The position numbers and the translations under genes are program-made. A stretch of 64,000 bases of DNA from Oncomelania hupensis (Eukaryota; Mollusca; Gastropoda; Littorinimorpha; Pomatiopsidae). The notes under the pieces were generated by a model that had not been told where the DNA came from, ran no database searches, and saw only the letters and a program-made list of their open reading frames with translations. The stretch is from NCBI GenBank assembly GCA_036898135.1, contig CM072511.1, positions 163,020,064-163,084,063 on the forward strand. Reading direction: 5' to 3'. Below are positions 45,750 through 58,048 of this stretch, piece by piece; within the stretch, counting starts at the first letter, position 1; each line of letters opens with the position of its first letter.

Positions 45750-45925
45750 GTTATTCTTTCGGATGAGAGTACAAACCAAGGTCTAAACAACACAGCACAT
45801 CTTTACCACCACAAGTAAGGAACGTACAGTCTAGTCAGTGCACGCCAGCATTTCAACGCCCGGACCTTAAAAATCCTGACGCTCAGGTCCGAGACGGCGG
45901 ATGGGTGCCAGCCACTGAAAGGCAA
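45750..45925 (+). mobile_element. tRNA-SINE body fragment
   Basis: TTCGGATGAGAGTACAAACC and the later TAAAAATCCTGACGCTCAGG match the body of the SINE at 32583-33018, with an extra internal segment. Confidence 0.6.
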
Positions 45926-46324
45926 AATAGCTAGCGACGTAATCTGACAGCCAGCAACGGGAAGTATCTCATACGACGCTAGCCATCCATGGTGACCCGC
46001 AGTGACCGGAAATCAAGCAGCGTGACCGTAACGCCATCCACAGTCATAAATCCTAAACTCGCTGATCCAAGGCGTCGCGGCCTTAATGCGTTATCAAATG
46101 GCCAATGTCCCCAGCTCAGCCGTCAGGCTTAAGCGGGTTCACTATGGGTCAAATTCTTGATTCTCGGAGTCACATCCTCAATAGAGTACTGACGTGAAAT
46201 GGGGAATTCCTTTAAATATTGCGGTTTTAACTGAACTGTTTTGTTTAAGGGAAAATCACTATTAATTAATACCTTAAAGGATTAAACTATCTAACCAAGG
46301 ATGAAATGTCCGATTCCCGGGTTG

Positions 46325-46325
<1 letters not shown>

Positions 46326-46374
<49 letters not shown>

Positions 46375-46392
46375 GTCGTCGTCGTCGTTATC

Positions 46393-46474
<82 letters not shown>

Positions 46475-46512
46475 ATAGTAGTAATAGTAGTAGCAGTAGT
46501 AATAGTAATATC
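46326..46512. repeat. (TCA)n-(GTC)n-(TAG)n compound microsatellite
   Basis: Three different triplets abut: TCA, then GTC, then TAG with AAT and CAG variants. Confidence 0.95.
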
Positions 46513-46927
46513 CTTACTTCGGATCCTGCCTTAACTTAGATGATGAGATCTTAAAGATATTACGCTGTTTGACCACGATCACTGTGTGACGAATCCTGTA
46601 CTTGACCCAGTAGTGTCTAATCTAATAACAATACGTGTCACACATAACTATTTTAACAACCTCTGCCCAACGTTGCATTTAGGGGGACAAACCTCATTAC
46701 ACGTCACGGTGCTTCTAGTCAAAAAGTCAAGTCAAAGACCGGCCATCACAAGTCAAAACTCAACGTTTATTATTTGAGAGTGCATCGTTATTATTGTACA
46801 CAGTAAAGAATATGATGCTCAATTTTTCTTTTGAAAGCTAATACTTTACAATTAAGCATTAATAGAAACAACGGTGAGTATTATTTGAAGTACTGATTTC
46901 GAAATATTTTATGAGTGGACCTATAAC

Positions 46928-48189
46928 AACGCAAGGCAAGGCAAGGCAAGGCAAGGCAAATTTATTTTAGAAAAAAACCACTAAGGGCACATGGACATGG
47001 TTAAAATAATATACACAAACATGCAAAATAATTAATTATATAACATTTTAGATGTTAAAAAAATAAAAATATTTATTTATACAGCGGGATAGCGTGGGGG
47101 GGGGAGGGCAGTTGGAGGTATTGAGTGGGGAAAAGAAGAAAAAAGAACTTGATTGGGGATAACAACTATGAATCATAACTCACAATACAATTCAATCTAA
47201 ACACATCAATGACAAACTACTGAAACTGTTTTTATTACACATAACCTGTCAACATCAGAACTATATTAATTTTTGACATGGGATAAAAACGTCACATTTG
47301 TTTAATTATTAATTTCATTAGACTTACAAGCTTTAATAATACTGACGTTTTGTTAGATGACAATAATTCTTGAAATTTGATGGCATTGGGATATTTATAA
47401 TAATATGATTTTAATAATTCTCTTCTCGAGTTACAAAAATGTGAACACAAAAATAAATAATGAAACTCATCACCAAGATCGCCACTATTACATTTTTGAC
47501 ATACACGTTCGTGTCTAGGAATGTTAAAATATCTGCCTCTCTGCACTGGCATTCTGTGGTTATGTGTCCTAAACTTTAGAACATATATTGCAAGATTTGT
47601 TGGTAGAACATGCAAATATATTTCAAATTCAAAATATAGCCTAAATATTCGATAATTATAGTAAAATTCGTTATTGTTTATTTCCTCGAACCAGCCTTGA
47701 ATAAACTGATCATGTAGGCGTTGTTTAATTGTACACTTAAAAAAATGAAGCAGAAGGCAAAACATTGGTTAGCCCCTGATTTAACCAAATATTACCAAGT
47801 CCTAGATTATTTAACTGTTTCCGCACAGAATCGACGAATGAAGATTTATAACCTTTATGCAAATCAATGTGAAACAAAAAAAGTGTACATAACGCTGGAC
47901 AATTTATTACTTTTATCAGGGTGGACAAGCTTATACCAAAAATTTAACATTCTTTGCTTTGCCTGTAACTCCAGAGGAACCTGCCCTAATTCACCAAAAA
48001 TCATTTGAGAAGAAAGAGACTTACACAGCTTTAAAATTAGTTTATAAAAACGCAGTTGCAGTTTAGTGGCAAGGTCACTCATTTGAGGGCACCATATCTC
48101 TAAACCATATAACAGAATAGGAACTATAGTTTTCTCAAACGATCAATCTGAACTTCTAGTGGTAACATAAGCTTTCTAATTTTTCTTAA
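46928..48189 (-). mobile_element. LINE-C copy, 5'-truncated, (CCTTG)n tail
   Basis: Minus-strand copy of the 3' half of the element at 50875-53446. It carries the zinc-binding CQKC...FHYLFLC part and the tail, seen as GCAAGGCAAGGCAAGG at 46931. The frame is broken near 47860. It abuts a LINE-G fragment at 48189/48190. Confidence 0.93.
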
Positions 48190-48545
48190 CGAAGAATGCA
48201 AAGCATGGAGATAAGGTGCTACAGAAGACTTCTGGGCATTTCTTATACCCAGCAGATCACCATGACATGCTCACAGTGATGAAGAAACGAAAACTCAGAT
48301 GGCATGGCAACGTCATAACAGAATCAGGCCTTGCAAAAAACATCCTGCAAAGCACGGTACAACGAGGCAGAAAAAGAGGGAGATATAAAAAGAGGAGGGA
48401 GAATTCGAGAATGGACTGGCTTGACACTGAGCGAAGCCACGAGGGTTGCTGAGGACAAAGAAAGATGGAGTACTCTTGTTAAACGATCATCTGTGGTGCC
48501 CCAACAACTTTCGAATTATGGGATAGAATAAGATAGGATAAGATA
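48190..48545 (+). mobile_element. LINE-G fragment, 3' end
   Basis: Starts at CGAAGAATGCAAAGC and ends GGGATAGAATAAGATAGGATA. It lacks part of the middle (about 30 codons near 48260), and the frame is broken. Confidence 0.88.
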
Positions 48546-48855
48546 GATAAGTATGTATGTGTGTGATCGCCTAAAATAATTGTAATAGAGAATAGACGTT
48601 AAATAAAAGAATTGTAATTGTCAACATTTGCCACGAATCAACGTTGCCACTTTGCATTTGAGCACAAGTAAGTATTTTACTATCTTTTGAAAAAGAAATG
48701 AAGTTTCAAAGCAATCGAAGCAAATTTATTTGGTTTCTTCGGATTAAAAATAAATTAGTTCAGCCTGAAGCACGAGGAAGGTTCAAACTGGACTGTTTAA
48801 GTTAAGACCAAAGTTAATGTAATAATTAAAGGGTTGATCAGACCCTGTGACTGAC

Positions 48856-48933
48856 CTTCACAATCGCCAGCAACACCAACAGTATCACCAACAACGGCGA
48901 TGAGTGCTGCCACTGGATTCTGTCTTGCTGCAT
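48856..48933 (-). CDS. Candidate signal-peptide exon
   Basis: ATG on the minus strand opens 26 codons, MQQDRIQWQHSSPLLVILLV ending LAIVK, then GTCAGT as a donor at phase 0. This is a short N-terminus and a hydrophobic core, as in a secreted protein. It is on the right strand and on the upstream side to be the first exon of the ADAMTS-like gene, but no linking exon was found, so it may belong to another gene or be chance. Confidence 0.4.
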
Positions 48934-50627
48934 GATGCGTCACGTCATGTCACGTCACGTTACGTCAATTCAAAAACAGTCAAATCAGAGACAAGTCACA
49001 AGTCAGACTTCAAGTCAGAAATCTCAAATCAGCAGTAAAGGATTACATCATCGTAAGTCAAAAGTTACTTCAAACACCACGTCAAAGTTTTTTAAAAAAA
49101 TCGTTGCGGGTTAGAAATAATGTCAGAGAGATCACAAGTCATAAGTCAACTCATAGATCGACCATCAGAAGTCAGAAGTCAGAAGTCAAGAGACAGACCG
49201 GGCATCTTAAGTCAGCAATCAAGTCATAAATAAGCTACATTAGATGTCAAGCTAGGGGCTAATCAAAATCAAGTCGGAGATCAACATCCAAGCCAGAATT
49301 GAAGTCAGGCACTATGAAACGTCCAACGCACATCAGAAACCACCACAAGTCACAGTTGCAGTGGACATGGACCAAAGTGAGCACTGGTCAAACATGTGAA
49401 AGTTCCAGAGTGCGAGACACACACCGTGGCCACTGGACACTGCTGACCACCCTCCGCCGCTGTTGGAACGGTAAATCACACACACACACACACACACACG
49501 CACACACAACCACACACGCACGCACACACACACATACGCAACTAAATCTCTGTTCCAGCCGTAGTCACAGACGTGTCTCAACACTCTAACTTAAGTCTAA
49601 TCCCGGAAACACAAGTTGGCAAGCCTTTCACGTGTATTTTCAGACGCGCACAACCACAGCCGATAAAATCAGCATTGTCGAAAGTGTTGATTTGGCCGGC
49701 AGTGTTATGACGGGGCTTCATTCTATCCAATGCAATGGAAAACATGGAACGGTCCTATCTCGTAGTTAAAGTCTCCACAAAGTAACAATGATACATTTCG
49801 GTTCATATATTTTGTTGTTGTTGTTGCTGCTGCATCAAGTTTTATTCATCACATTATCATACGTTGTACTGATAAAGATAGGTTCATATATTCTTGAGGT
49901 AAGGCGAAAAGCGTTTTGGAACACCTCCACCCCCAACTCCATTCACCCCCCTACCCCTCCCCCCCCCCCCAAAAAAAAGTGTAATTGGGAGTGACGGACC
50001 GACGGGCTGCCTAACAACTGGATTGCTGCTGAAAGATGGCCCAAGATTTGTGAAGTACCTGTACACCGAAACTCAACAAAATCGCTTAAGCCGTTTTGGA
50101 GATATTGAGCAAAACGTGCTTAGCAACCAAATGACTCAAGTGACCTTGACCTTTGCGGCAGAACAAATATGATGGCAGGGGAGGCAAGCCACTAACTCGG
50201 GTAATGTTCCTATGAAGGGTGGTCAAAATCCGTTCACTGCTTCTTGAGATATGCCTTCCAACGGACGGACCGACCGTCCGACGACATTTGGCTCGTTCTG
50301 ATGATACCCATCCTCAAACCCGCTCCCTTTCCCTAAAATCCTAAAATCAAACAGTCCAACACCCTACAGCTCTATACAATGGCTAGTGAAGCCAGCACTT
50401 TAAACAGCACTTTGAACAAAGAGTGCGTTACACAGAAACAACACGATTTAGTTTCCAAACAGGTGCTGGCCCTGCATCAGATTAATACAAGCCGTCATCG
50501 TCATTGGCCGCGGTGGCAAGCGGATCAGCCCCTGAGTGGACATTCTGTGAAGTGAGACGGCGAGTAAGCACTTTGACCACTGGACGCCACACCGCTACTG
50601 ATGCTCTGTGACCAAGTGACCATACCC
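48934..50627. other. No gene seen; CA and CAA tracts
   Basis: Contains repeated AAGTCA words at 48968-49300 and a (CA)n at 49478-49540. An unusual cysteine-containing minus-strand frame at 49333-49480 was considered and rejected as an exon. Confidence 0.4.
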
Positions 50628-50629
50628 TG

Positions 50630-50836
50630 TTGTTGTTGTTGTTGTTGTTGTTTGTAGATTATAGTCACACGACACTTTCGCATATAGGTGACTACTGGAC
50701 CGATTTATACTGACACCAGCGGGCCAGTTGTTGGTAAAGGGGAAAATAATATGATCACACGTTGACCAATCCGGGATTCGAACCAGCGACCTTTCGGTTA
50801 CTAGCAAGACGCTCTTACCAACTGAGCTACCCGGCC
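50630..50836 (-). mobile_element. tRNA-derived SINE with (AAC)n tail
   Basis: On the minus strand: GCCGGGTAGCTCAGTTGG (A-box TAGCTCAGTTGG), then GGTTCGAATCC (B-box) at the right spacing, then a body and (AAC)n. It is not a functional tRNA, because no matching acceptor stem follows the B-box. Confidence 0.88.
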
Positions 50837-50874
50837 CCTTGACCATACCCTGACCACACCGTGACCTTATATCA

Positions 50875-53446
50875 TTTATATTAATTAAGAAAATTAGAAA
50901 ATTGAAAAGTAATGATCCAAAATGCTTTTGGAAGCTTCTAAATGGTACACGCACTGAAAAAAGGGACACATATGGTAAAATAACATGTGAAACGTTTTTT
51001 GAACATTTTAAGAAAATTTCTGATTCCGATGTTGAGAATGACACTCTTGACCAGAATACAAGCATGCACGACACCAAAACACATTTTCTCCTTGATCAAC
51101 CATTCAATGAGGAGGAGGTTAAAGAAGCTATACGTACTTTAAAAAATAACAAAGCTTGTGGTATAGATCATATAACTAATGAATTTTTGAAGTCAGTCCC
51201 TTATGAATTCATTAAGTTGATAACTAAATACTATAATATTGTACTACAATCTGGTAAAGTGCCCGAGGATTGGACTATAGGGATTATTAAACCTCTTTAT
51301 AAGCAGAAGGGGGACAAAGACAATGCAAATAATTATCGTGGAATATCTATCTTGAGCTGTTTTGGTAAATTGTTTACAAGCTTAATTAACAAAAGACTAG
51401 GTTCTTTCTTGGAGTCTAATAATGTTCTGGGTGAAGAACAGGCTGGATTTAGGGGTGGATACTCTGTTTCTGATCATATATTCACTTTACACTCTCTTGT
51501 AGAATTCTTCTTATCAAAGAAAAAGCGTTTGTACTGTGTTTTTATTGATTATGAAAAGGCATTTGATTTTGTTAATCGTTCTTTGTTATGGCAGAAATTA
51601 TTAAATTCTAATGTAAACGGAAATATACTCCGTATAATAAAAGACTTGTATAATAAAGCAAAATCACAGGTACAGTGGAATGATACTCTTTCTGATTATT
51701 TTTCTTGTAAAACAGGTGTCAGACAAGGTGAAAATCTGTCTCCGTTATTGTTTGCTGTATTTTTGAATGATTTAAAAAGTTTTCTTGGTGAAAAACTAAT
51801 TGGTCTAAGAACTGTTAAGCTTGCAGCATCGGATATTTTTCTTGATGATGACTATATTGAGACTCTGTATAAAATGTTTATTTTGCTTTATGCCGATGAC
51901 ACCGTAATTTTTTGTGAATCTTCTGCTGAATTACAGTCTTCTTTAGATGCCATGCATCAATATTGCACTAAATACAAATTAAAAGTCAATGCTGCTAAAA
52001 CTAAGGTCGTTGTTTTTTCAAAAGGCAAAGTCAGAAATCTACCTAATGTATTTTACAATGGTGTTAAATTGGACGTGGTATATGATTTTCAGTATCTCGG
52101 AATTAAAATTAACTATAATGGTAGCTTTAAACCAGCCCAGAAAAATTTATATTATCGTGCCTCCAAAGCTATGTTTTCTCTTTTAAGAAAAATTAGAAAG
52201 CTTATGTTACCACTAGAAATTCAAATTGACCTGTTTGAGAAAACTATAGTTCCTATTCTGTTATATGGTTCAGAGATATGGTGTCCTCAAATGAGTGACC
52301 TTGCCACTAAACTGCAACTGCGTTTTTATAAACTAATTTTAAAGCTGGGTAAGTCTACTCCTTCTCAAATGATTTTTGGTGAATTAGGACAAGTTCCTCT
52401 GGAGTTACAGGCAAAGCAAAGAATGTTAAATTTTTGGTATAAGCTTGTTCACCCTGATAACAGTAATAAATTGTCCAGCGTTATGTACACTTTTTTGTTT
52501 CACATTGATTTGCATAAAGGTTATAAATCTTCATTCCTCGATTCAGTGCGGAAAGAGTTAAATAATCTAGGACTTGGTAATTTTTGGTTAAATCAGGGGC
52601 TAACCAATGTTATGCCTTCTGCTTCAGTTTTTAAGTGTACAATTAAACAACGCCTACATGATCAGTTTATTCAAGGCTGGTTCGAGGAAATAAACAATAA
52701 TGAACTTTACTATAATTATCGAATGTTTAAGCTACATTTTGAATTTGAAAAATATTTGCATGTTCTACCAACAAATCTTGCAATATATGTTCTAAAGTTT
52801 AGGACACTTAACCACAGAATGCCAGTGCAGAGAGGCCGATATTTTAACATTCCTAGACACGAACGTGTATGTCAAAAATGTAATAGTGGCGATCTTGGTG
52901 ATGAGTTTCATTATTTATTTTTGTGTTCACATTTTTGTAACTCGAGAAGAGATTTATTAAAATCATATTATTATAGATATCCCAATGCCATCAAATTTCA
53001 AGAATTATTGTCATCTAACAAAAAGTCAGTATTATTAAAGCTTGTAAGTCTTATGAAATTAATAATTAAACAAATGTAACGTTTTTATCCCATGTCAAAA
53101 ATTAATGGTTCTGATGTTGACAGGTTATGTGTAATAAAAATTATTTCTGTAGTTTGTCATTGATGTGTTTAGGTTGAATTGTATTGTTAGTTATGATTCA
53201 TAGTTGTTGTCCCCAATCAAGTTCTTTTTTCTTTTCCCCACTCCATACCTCCCCCTGCCACCTCCCCCCCACTCCACTCTATCCCGCTGTATAAATAAAT
53301 AGTTTAAAATTTTTATTTTATTTTTTAATCTAAAATGTTAATTAATTATTGTGCATGTTTGTGTATATTATTTTAACCATGTCCATGTGCCCTTAATGGG
53401 TTTTTCTGGAATAAAATTTGCCTTGCCTTGCCTTGCCTTGCCTTGC
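50875..53446 (+). mobile_element. LINE-C long copy, 5'-truncated, (CCTTG)n tail
   Basis: The element starts upstream of the reverse transcriptase and ends with (CCTTG)n at 53420-53446, matching the complement at 46931. Its 3' UTR has a CCTCCCCC-rich patch. Confidence 0.93.
50902..53079 (+). CDS. LINE-C polymerase: reverse transcriptase and zinc-binding C-terminus
   Basis: 725-codon open frame without stops. Reverse transcriptase signatures: NNYRGISILS, motif A FIDYEKAFDFVNR at about residue 214, motif B GVRQGENLSPLLF at about 272, and YADD at about 330. The C-terminus has CQKCNSGDLGDEFHYLFLC (about residue 657), a CCHC-type zinc knuckle seen in CR1-like LINEs. The endonuclease is absent, so this copy is 5'-truncated. 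CR1-like is inferred from the C-terminal motif. Confidence 0.93.
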   Translation: MKSNDPKCFWKLLNGTRTEKRDTYGKITCETFFEHFKKISDSDVENDTLDQNTSMHDTKTHFLLDQPFNEEEVKEAIRTLKNNKACGIDHITNEFLKSVPYEFIKLITKYYNIVLQSGKVPEDWTIGIIKPLYKQKGDKDNANNYRGISILSCFGKLFTSLINKRLGSFLESNNVLGEEQAGFRGGYSVSDHIFTLHSLVEFFLSKKKRLYCVFIDYEKAFDFVNRSLLWQKLLNSNVNGNILRIIKDLYNKAKSQVQWNDTLSDYFSCKTGVRQGENLSPLLFAVFLNDLKSFLGEKLIGLRTVKLAASDIFLDDDYIETLYKMFILLYADDTVIFCESSAELQSSLDAMHQYCTKYKLKVNAAKTKVVVFSKGKVRNLPNVFYNGVKLDVVYDFQYLGIKINYNGSFKPAQKNLYYRASKAMFSLLRKIRKLMLPLEIQIDLFEKTIVPILLYGSEIWCPQMSDLATKLQLRFYKLILKLGKSTPSQMIFGELGQVPLELQAKQRMLNFWYKLVHPDNSNKLSSVMYTFLFHIDLHKGYKSSFLDSVRKELNNLGLGNFWLNQGLTNVMPSASVFKCTIKQRLHDQFIQGWFEEINNNELYYNYRMFKLHFEFEKYLHVLPTNLAIYVLKFRTLNHRMPVQRGRYFNIPRHERVCQKCNSGDLGDEFHYLFLCSHFCNSRRDLLKSYYYRYPNAIKFQELLSSNKKSVLLKLVSLMKLIIKQM

Positions 53447-54027
53447 CTATATCACGACCCCTACATCGCCCAACACCATGGACGCGTCGCCCAAGCAACG
53501 CCGGCTCTGGACACGGATAAATATGTATGTAGGCGTCCTCTGTAACTTTAGGCCTTATTTTCTCTTGACACTCATAAAATGTTACAACTTGTAGAAGAGA
53601 TAACAAGGGCGATAACGATAATATGGGCGATAACGATAACAAGGCAATAACGACGAAGGCGCCAGTTTGACACCCTGTCCTCCGCATTCATAAACCAAAA
53701 AGGCTATTAAACGCCTCCTGCCAAAAAAAGTTCACATCTTCCATCAAAAAAAGCCACTAATTATTAGTAAATTACCAGAATCGCCTTCTTGAAAACGGTA
53801 CCGCTGGAGGTCAAGAAAGAACGTGGTACAGTTGACACAGCATTGAAAGCAAACATGGGACACAATTAAACATACACAAGCATGACAAGATGCCCCCCCA
53901 CCCACTCCACCCCTTCCCCCTCCCTTTCCCCGTCAGCAGTTTTCGTCACGTTTAAATAGTTAAAATACATTACGTCACACACAAATAACAAGCGTATTTA
54001 ATCTTAATTATTAATTAATTAATTTAT
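53447..54027. other. No gene seen
   Basis: AT-rich DNA with C-rich patches. No family recognised. Confidence 0.35.
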
Positions 54028-54235
54028 TTATTTCTTCGTTCTTATATAGCGCTTTTCCAGCTCAAGAGCTGCTCAAGGCGCTGGTCGATACAGGATCTGA
54101 CTCAAACGGCCCGAGACACCCACCTGCAACCTTTGGGCGCATAGATGACTGAGCACAATCTTGACCGACCGGGGATGGGGAGAAGGTACCTAGGGCGTGT
54201 TTGGTGTATTTGTGTAGCCGGTACTCACAGGTACT
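54028..54235 (-). mobile_element. tRNA-SINE 3' part
   Basis: ATAGCGCTTTTCCAGCTCAA and GGCGCTGGTCGATACAGGAT match the SINE at 32583-33018 in the same orientation. Confidence 0.75.
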
Positions 54236-54295
54236 CATATATATCGATACATATTACCAGTTGCTGAGGACAGGATATATATTACATGTTACTAG

Positions 54296-55745
54296 TTGTA
54301 TATATAGCCTATCCCGTTACTCGAAGGTCGTAGGGGCACCACAAATGATCCTTTAACCAGCGTACTCCATCTTTCTCTCTCCTCAGCAACTCCCATGGCT
54401 TCGTTCAATGTCAAGCCAGTCCACTCTCGAATGTTGTCCTCCCACCTCTTTTTCTGTCTCCCTCTTCTTCTGCCTCTTTGAACCGTGCCTTTCATGATAG
54501 TTCTTGAAAGGCCTGATGCTCTGGTGATGTGGCTATATCATCGGAGTTTCCGTTTCTTCACCACTGTGAGCACGTCGTCGTGTTGTCCAATGGATTGTGT
54601 GATGGTCTGTCGGACTTCGTTGATTTGCTGGGTATAGGAAATGCACAGAAGTCTTCTGTAGCACATTTCCATGCTTTGTATTCTTCGTTGTAGATCTGCT
54701 GTGAGGGCCCGTGTTTCACAAGTGTAGAGGAAGATGGAGATGACAAGGGAGCGCAGCAGCCTTACCTTGGAATGTAGCCTGGAGGTCCTGTGTTTCCAAA
54801 TGGGCTTCAACCTTGTCATGGCAGCAGCTGTTTTAACATAAATTTTATTCAACAAACAAACCAGATTAATACAAGGCAAAACATCAGGGCGCACAAAAGC
54901 ACAAGGCTTAAATAAGTGCTGGCAGCAGTTATGTGTGCGATCCTGGAGAGGACTTCCTGTCGGGACCCATTGTGTGATACAATGGCTCCTAAATATTTGA
55001 AGCTATGCACGGGGTTGAGGGATTTTCCTTGGACTTTGATGTTCATGTTAATGCCATTGGTGTTGTTGGTCATCATTTTGGTCCTTTCTGCCCTTATTTC
55101 CATTCCAAGGGCTCTGGAGGTGGTGTCAAGCCTCTGTACCAGCTGTTCGAGTTCTTGTTCCTCTCCAACCAATCCATCAATGTCATCCACAAAACAGAGG
55201 TTGAAGATTGCTTTACCTCCTATGCTTACTGTACCTTTGTGATCTGCAAGGGCATCTGAAATTATGCGCCCTAGGAAGATGTTAAAGAGTGTTGGAGAGA
55301 GTAGGCATCATTGACGCACACCGATTGTTCTGAACCATTTCCCGATGGCGCTGTTGTAGAGGACTGCACTTGTCATACAGGTTTTTCATAACTTCAATAA
55401 TGTTAGGGTTGATGTTTGCCCACAAAGCTGCATGCCAGACTCGGTCAACGCTTTCTTTAAGTCTACAAACACATGATATAGATGTTGTTGGTGCTGTAGG
55501 TATTTCTCGCAGATTATTCTAAGGTTGAAAATCTGTTCAGTGGTACTTCGCTCTGCCCTTAATCCTGCTTGTTCTTCAGCTATGATTTGTTCAGCTTGAA
55601 GTTTCAACCTGTTGAGTAGTATTTTCAGAAGGACCTTGCTGGATTGGCTTATGAGGCTGATAGTGCGGTAATTTTCACATTCCTGAAGGTTACCTTTGTT
55701 GGGAAGAGTGATGACAAGCGACTGAGTCCATGGTGTAGACCACTC
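54296..55745 (-). mobile_element. LINE-G minus-strand copy with a small insertion
   Basis: Carries the polymerase from near motif 1 (NLQECENYRTISLISQS) to the basic C-terminus, with many stops. About 92 bp is inserted at 54829-54920, flanked by GGCAGCAG at 54820 and 54921. The insert has AATAAAATTTATG and looks like another LINE's 3' end. Confidence 0.9.
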
Positions 55746-56015
55746 CCTACTCGTCATGACGACGATGACGTAACTTCATGACGACAAGCGTTTAAATAAT
55801 GACGTCATTCAGAAAAACGTCCAGTGGTGATAAACGTCCAGTGGTGACAAGATACCCGGTTTTGGCACCCTTTAGCGAACCACTGACCACCCCGGTGCTT
55901 ACACAATCACTGGGCAGTATTCTAATCCACTTGACATGTTTGAAAGTCACACAAAGGTCGCGCTGACAAAGGTGTTTGATAAGTTTGGGGTCAAGAAAGG
56001 TGACTTACACTATCA
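55746..56015. other. No gene seen
   Basis: Contains ATGACGACGATGACGTAACT-type words at 55757-55810. No coding structure. Confidence 0.35.
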
Positions 56016-56016
56016 A

Positions 56017-56017
<1 letters not shown>

Positions 56018-56069
<52 letters not shown>

Positions 56070-56488
56070 GGGAGAGGGAGAGAAAGAAAGAGGGGGGCTG
56101 GAAGAGGGAGAGAAGGAGGGGGGAAGGAGGAGTGAGGAGTGCATCCACAATCCTGTGTGCATGTGTGTGCTTGCGTGTGGGTGTGTGAGAGAGTGAGAGA
56201 GAGAGTAAGTGTGTATGTACAGTATGTGTTTGTGTGTGTGTGTGAGTTTGCGTGCGTGCGTGCAGGGTCAGAGGTGACAGCAAGCTGTGTTGAGTTGCAT
56301 AGTGTTGTCAGATCTCACCATTTGTTAAGGCCAGATCTCAGTGGAGCGATAGGGAACTGCTCAACAGGCTACACATGGACAAAGTGCGGGAACGAGATTA
56401 CATGTTTGCATACTGTCCCACTACATGGTGAAATTAGAGATCCTCTCAGTTCACCTATCGTGGCGTGGTTGTGCTTATCGTTCTGAAG

Positions 56489-56570
<82 letters not shown>
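56018..56570. repeat. (GA)n, (GT)n and (GA)n tracts
   Basis: GA at 56018-56060 with a G run, GT at 56155-56260, and GA at 56490-56570. The sequence between them has no recognised gene. Confidence 0.9.
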
Positions 56571-56572
<2 letters not shown>

Positions 56573-56663
56573 ACATCATATACTTCTAGTGCTTCGCAGC
56601 AAACTACCTTTTAAGTCCCAAAACGAGTGTAGATCCTCACTTTCAACAAATACAATACAATAC

Positions 56664-56720
56664 AAGATTATTGCTTTAGGTCCAACGGACTCTCTTCCGA
56701 GCCAAATCAGGACCAAAGAG
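56664..56720 (-). mobile_element. Family A retroposon, 3' end fragment
   Basis: GATTATTGCTTTAGGTCCA and ACTCTCTTCCGAGCCAAATC match the 3' end, with ACAAT-type tail repeats. Confidence 0.7.
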
Positions 56721-57112
56721 ACGTTATCTTAAAAATTATAAACAAAAATAATAAACAGGTATTATACTAAACAAATAGAAGCAAAGTTGACATCGTGAGA
56801 ATTCCCGTTTTTACCAAACCACACCGCTCGGCTCGACGAAGTTCGTGCATGACCTTTACATGGTAATGAGACTTTTTTACCTTTTACCTTTGCATGGTAA
56901 TGAGACTTTTTTACCTTTTACCTTTGCATGTTAATGAGCTGCGTAAACCGCTGACGCCACCGATAGAAAGTCGTCCCGTACCACAATCACAATGAAAACC
57001 ACAACTTAACGCGAGGTTTCCTAATGACATGGATTTTGTAATATGACTGTTATCATCCTTTGTTGATTGCTCAGTGCGCTTTCAAGAGATATAACAACAA
57101 CAACAACATCTA
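56721..57112. other. No gene seen; short tandem block
   Basis: CATGGTAATGAGACTTTTTT plus TACCTTTTACCTTTG is repeated 2.3 times at 56868-56940. Confidence 0.6.
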
Positions 57113-57136
57113 CAACTACTACTACTACTACTAGGC

Positions 57137-57197
<61 letters not shown>

Positions 57198-57198
57198 A
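57113..57198. repeat. (TAC)n microsatellite
   Basis: About 25 TAC/ACT triplets. Confidence 0.95.
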
Positions 57199-58045
57199 AC
57201 GTTTCAAAACTTGGAATTGAGGATGGTAAGGAAAGAAAGGGATAATGTAGCCTAGTGGGTTTAGAACCCAGTTGCAAGTTTAGTTGTAATCATGTAGGTC
57301 TGTTATGAGTTCCTATCCTGTGTGAGTGGAAGGGGGCGGGGGGGGGGAGTTGTGGGGGGAGAAGTCTCTTTTGCTCGGAGTTTCCGCTCTCCACAGAGAT
57401 GGTCCATGTCGCGGCTGTCACTGCGGCGCTAATCAACTTTGCTGAAATTGATCAACGTCCCTACGTCCGACTTAAGGGGACACAACCGTTCTAATCTACC
57501 CTGGGTCAGGGCACCCCCCTCAGCCGCAGTTAAGGGAGATAATACTTTTGTACCGGTTACCTCCCCTGTCGTCAGGGCGCGAGATCTGGGGCGATTCCCC
57601 CCTACTTCCCCCTCCCTCCCTCTCCCCCATATTGACAAACGCGGAGTGTTGGAAACTAGGCCACGGTGAGCGAACTGTAGCCATAGGACAAAAAGTGATG
57701 GAAGAAAATGTTGTGTGTTTTTTTTTTTTAAACAGACACTGGGCGACGATGCAGGAAAAGAAACTGATAACGTAACTCAGTATCCAAATGATGTAGCAAT
57801 AGTTGTATCAACGGTCCTGATGTGCGTCGTGTCCTAGTTGTAGCTCAAAATACTTATATTCATAGTGCTAATCCAATGTCTCACAACATTGTGTGACTTG
57901 CGGCCTCCATGCCGCCATTTGTGCCTCTGATACTTCCATCCTTCCCCTCCCATCCCACTCTCCCCCTTCCCCGCTTCCGGCCCCTTTAATATTAGTTGAT
58001 GGGGAACATTGTGGAACAATGACAAAGTTAGTGATACAGTCTTTA
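57199..58045. other. No gene seen
   Basis: Mixed sequence with G-runs near 57340. No recognised family. Confidence 0.35.
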
Positions 58046-58048
58046 CAG

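Noticed and set aside
49333..49480. Minus-strand frame with W/C-rich text resembling a TSP1 repeat (CSLWSMSTATVTCGG)
   Set aside because: The cysteine spacing does not fit TSP1, a stop follows directly and no donor is in phase.
50755..50836. tRNA gene
   Set aside because: A- and B-boxes are good, but the acceptor stem is not closed and the sequence runs on into a SINE body and (AAC)n tail.
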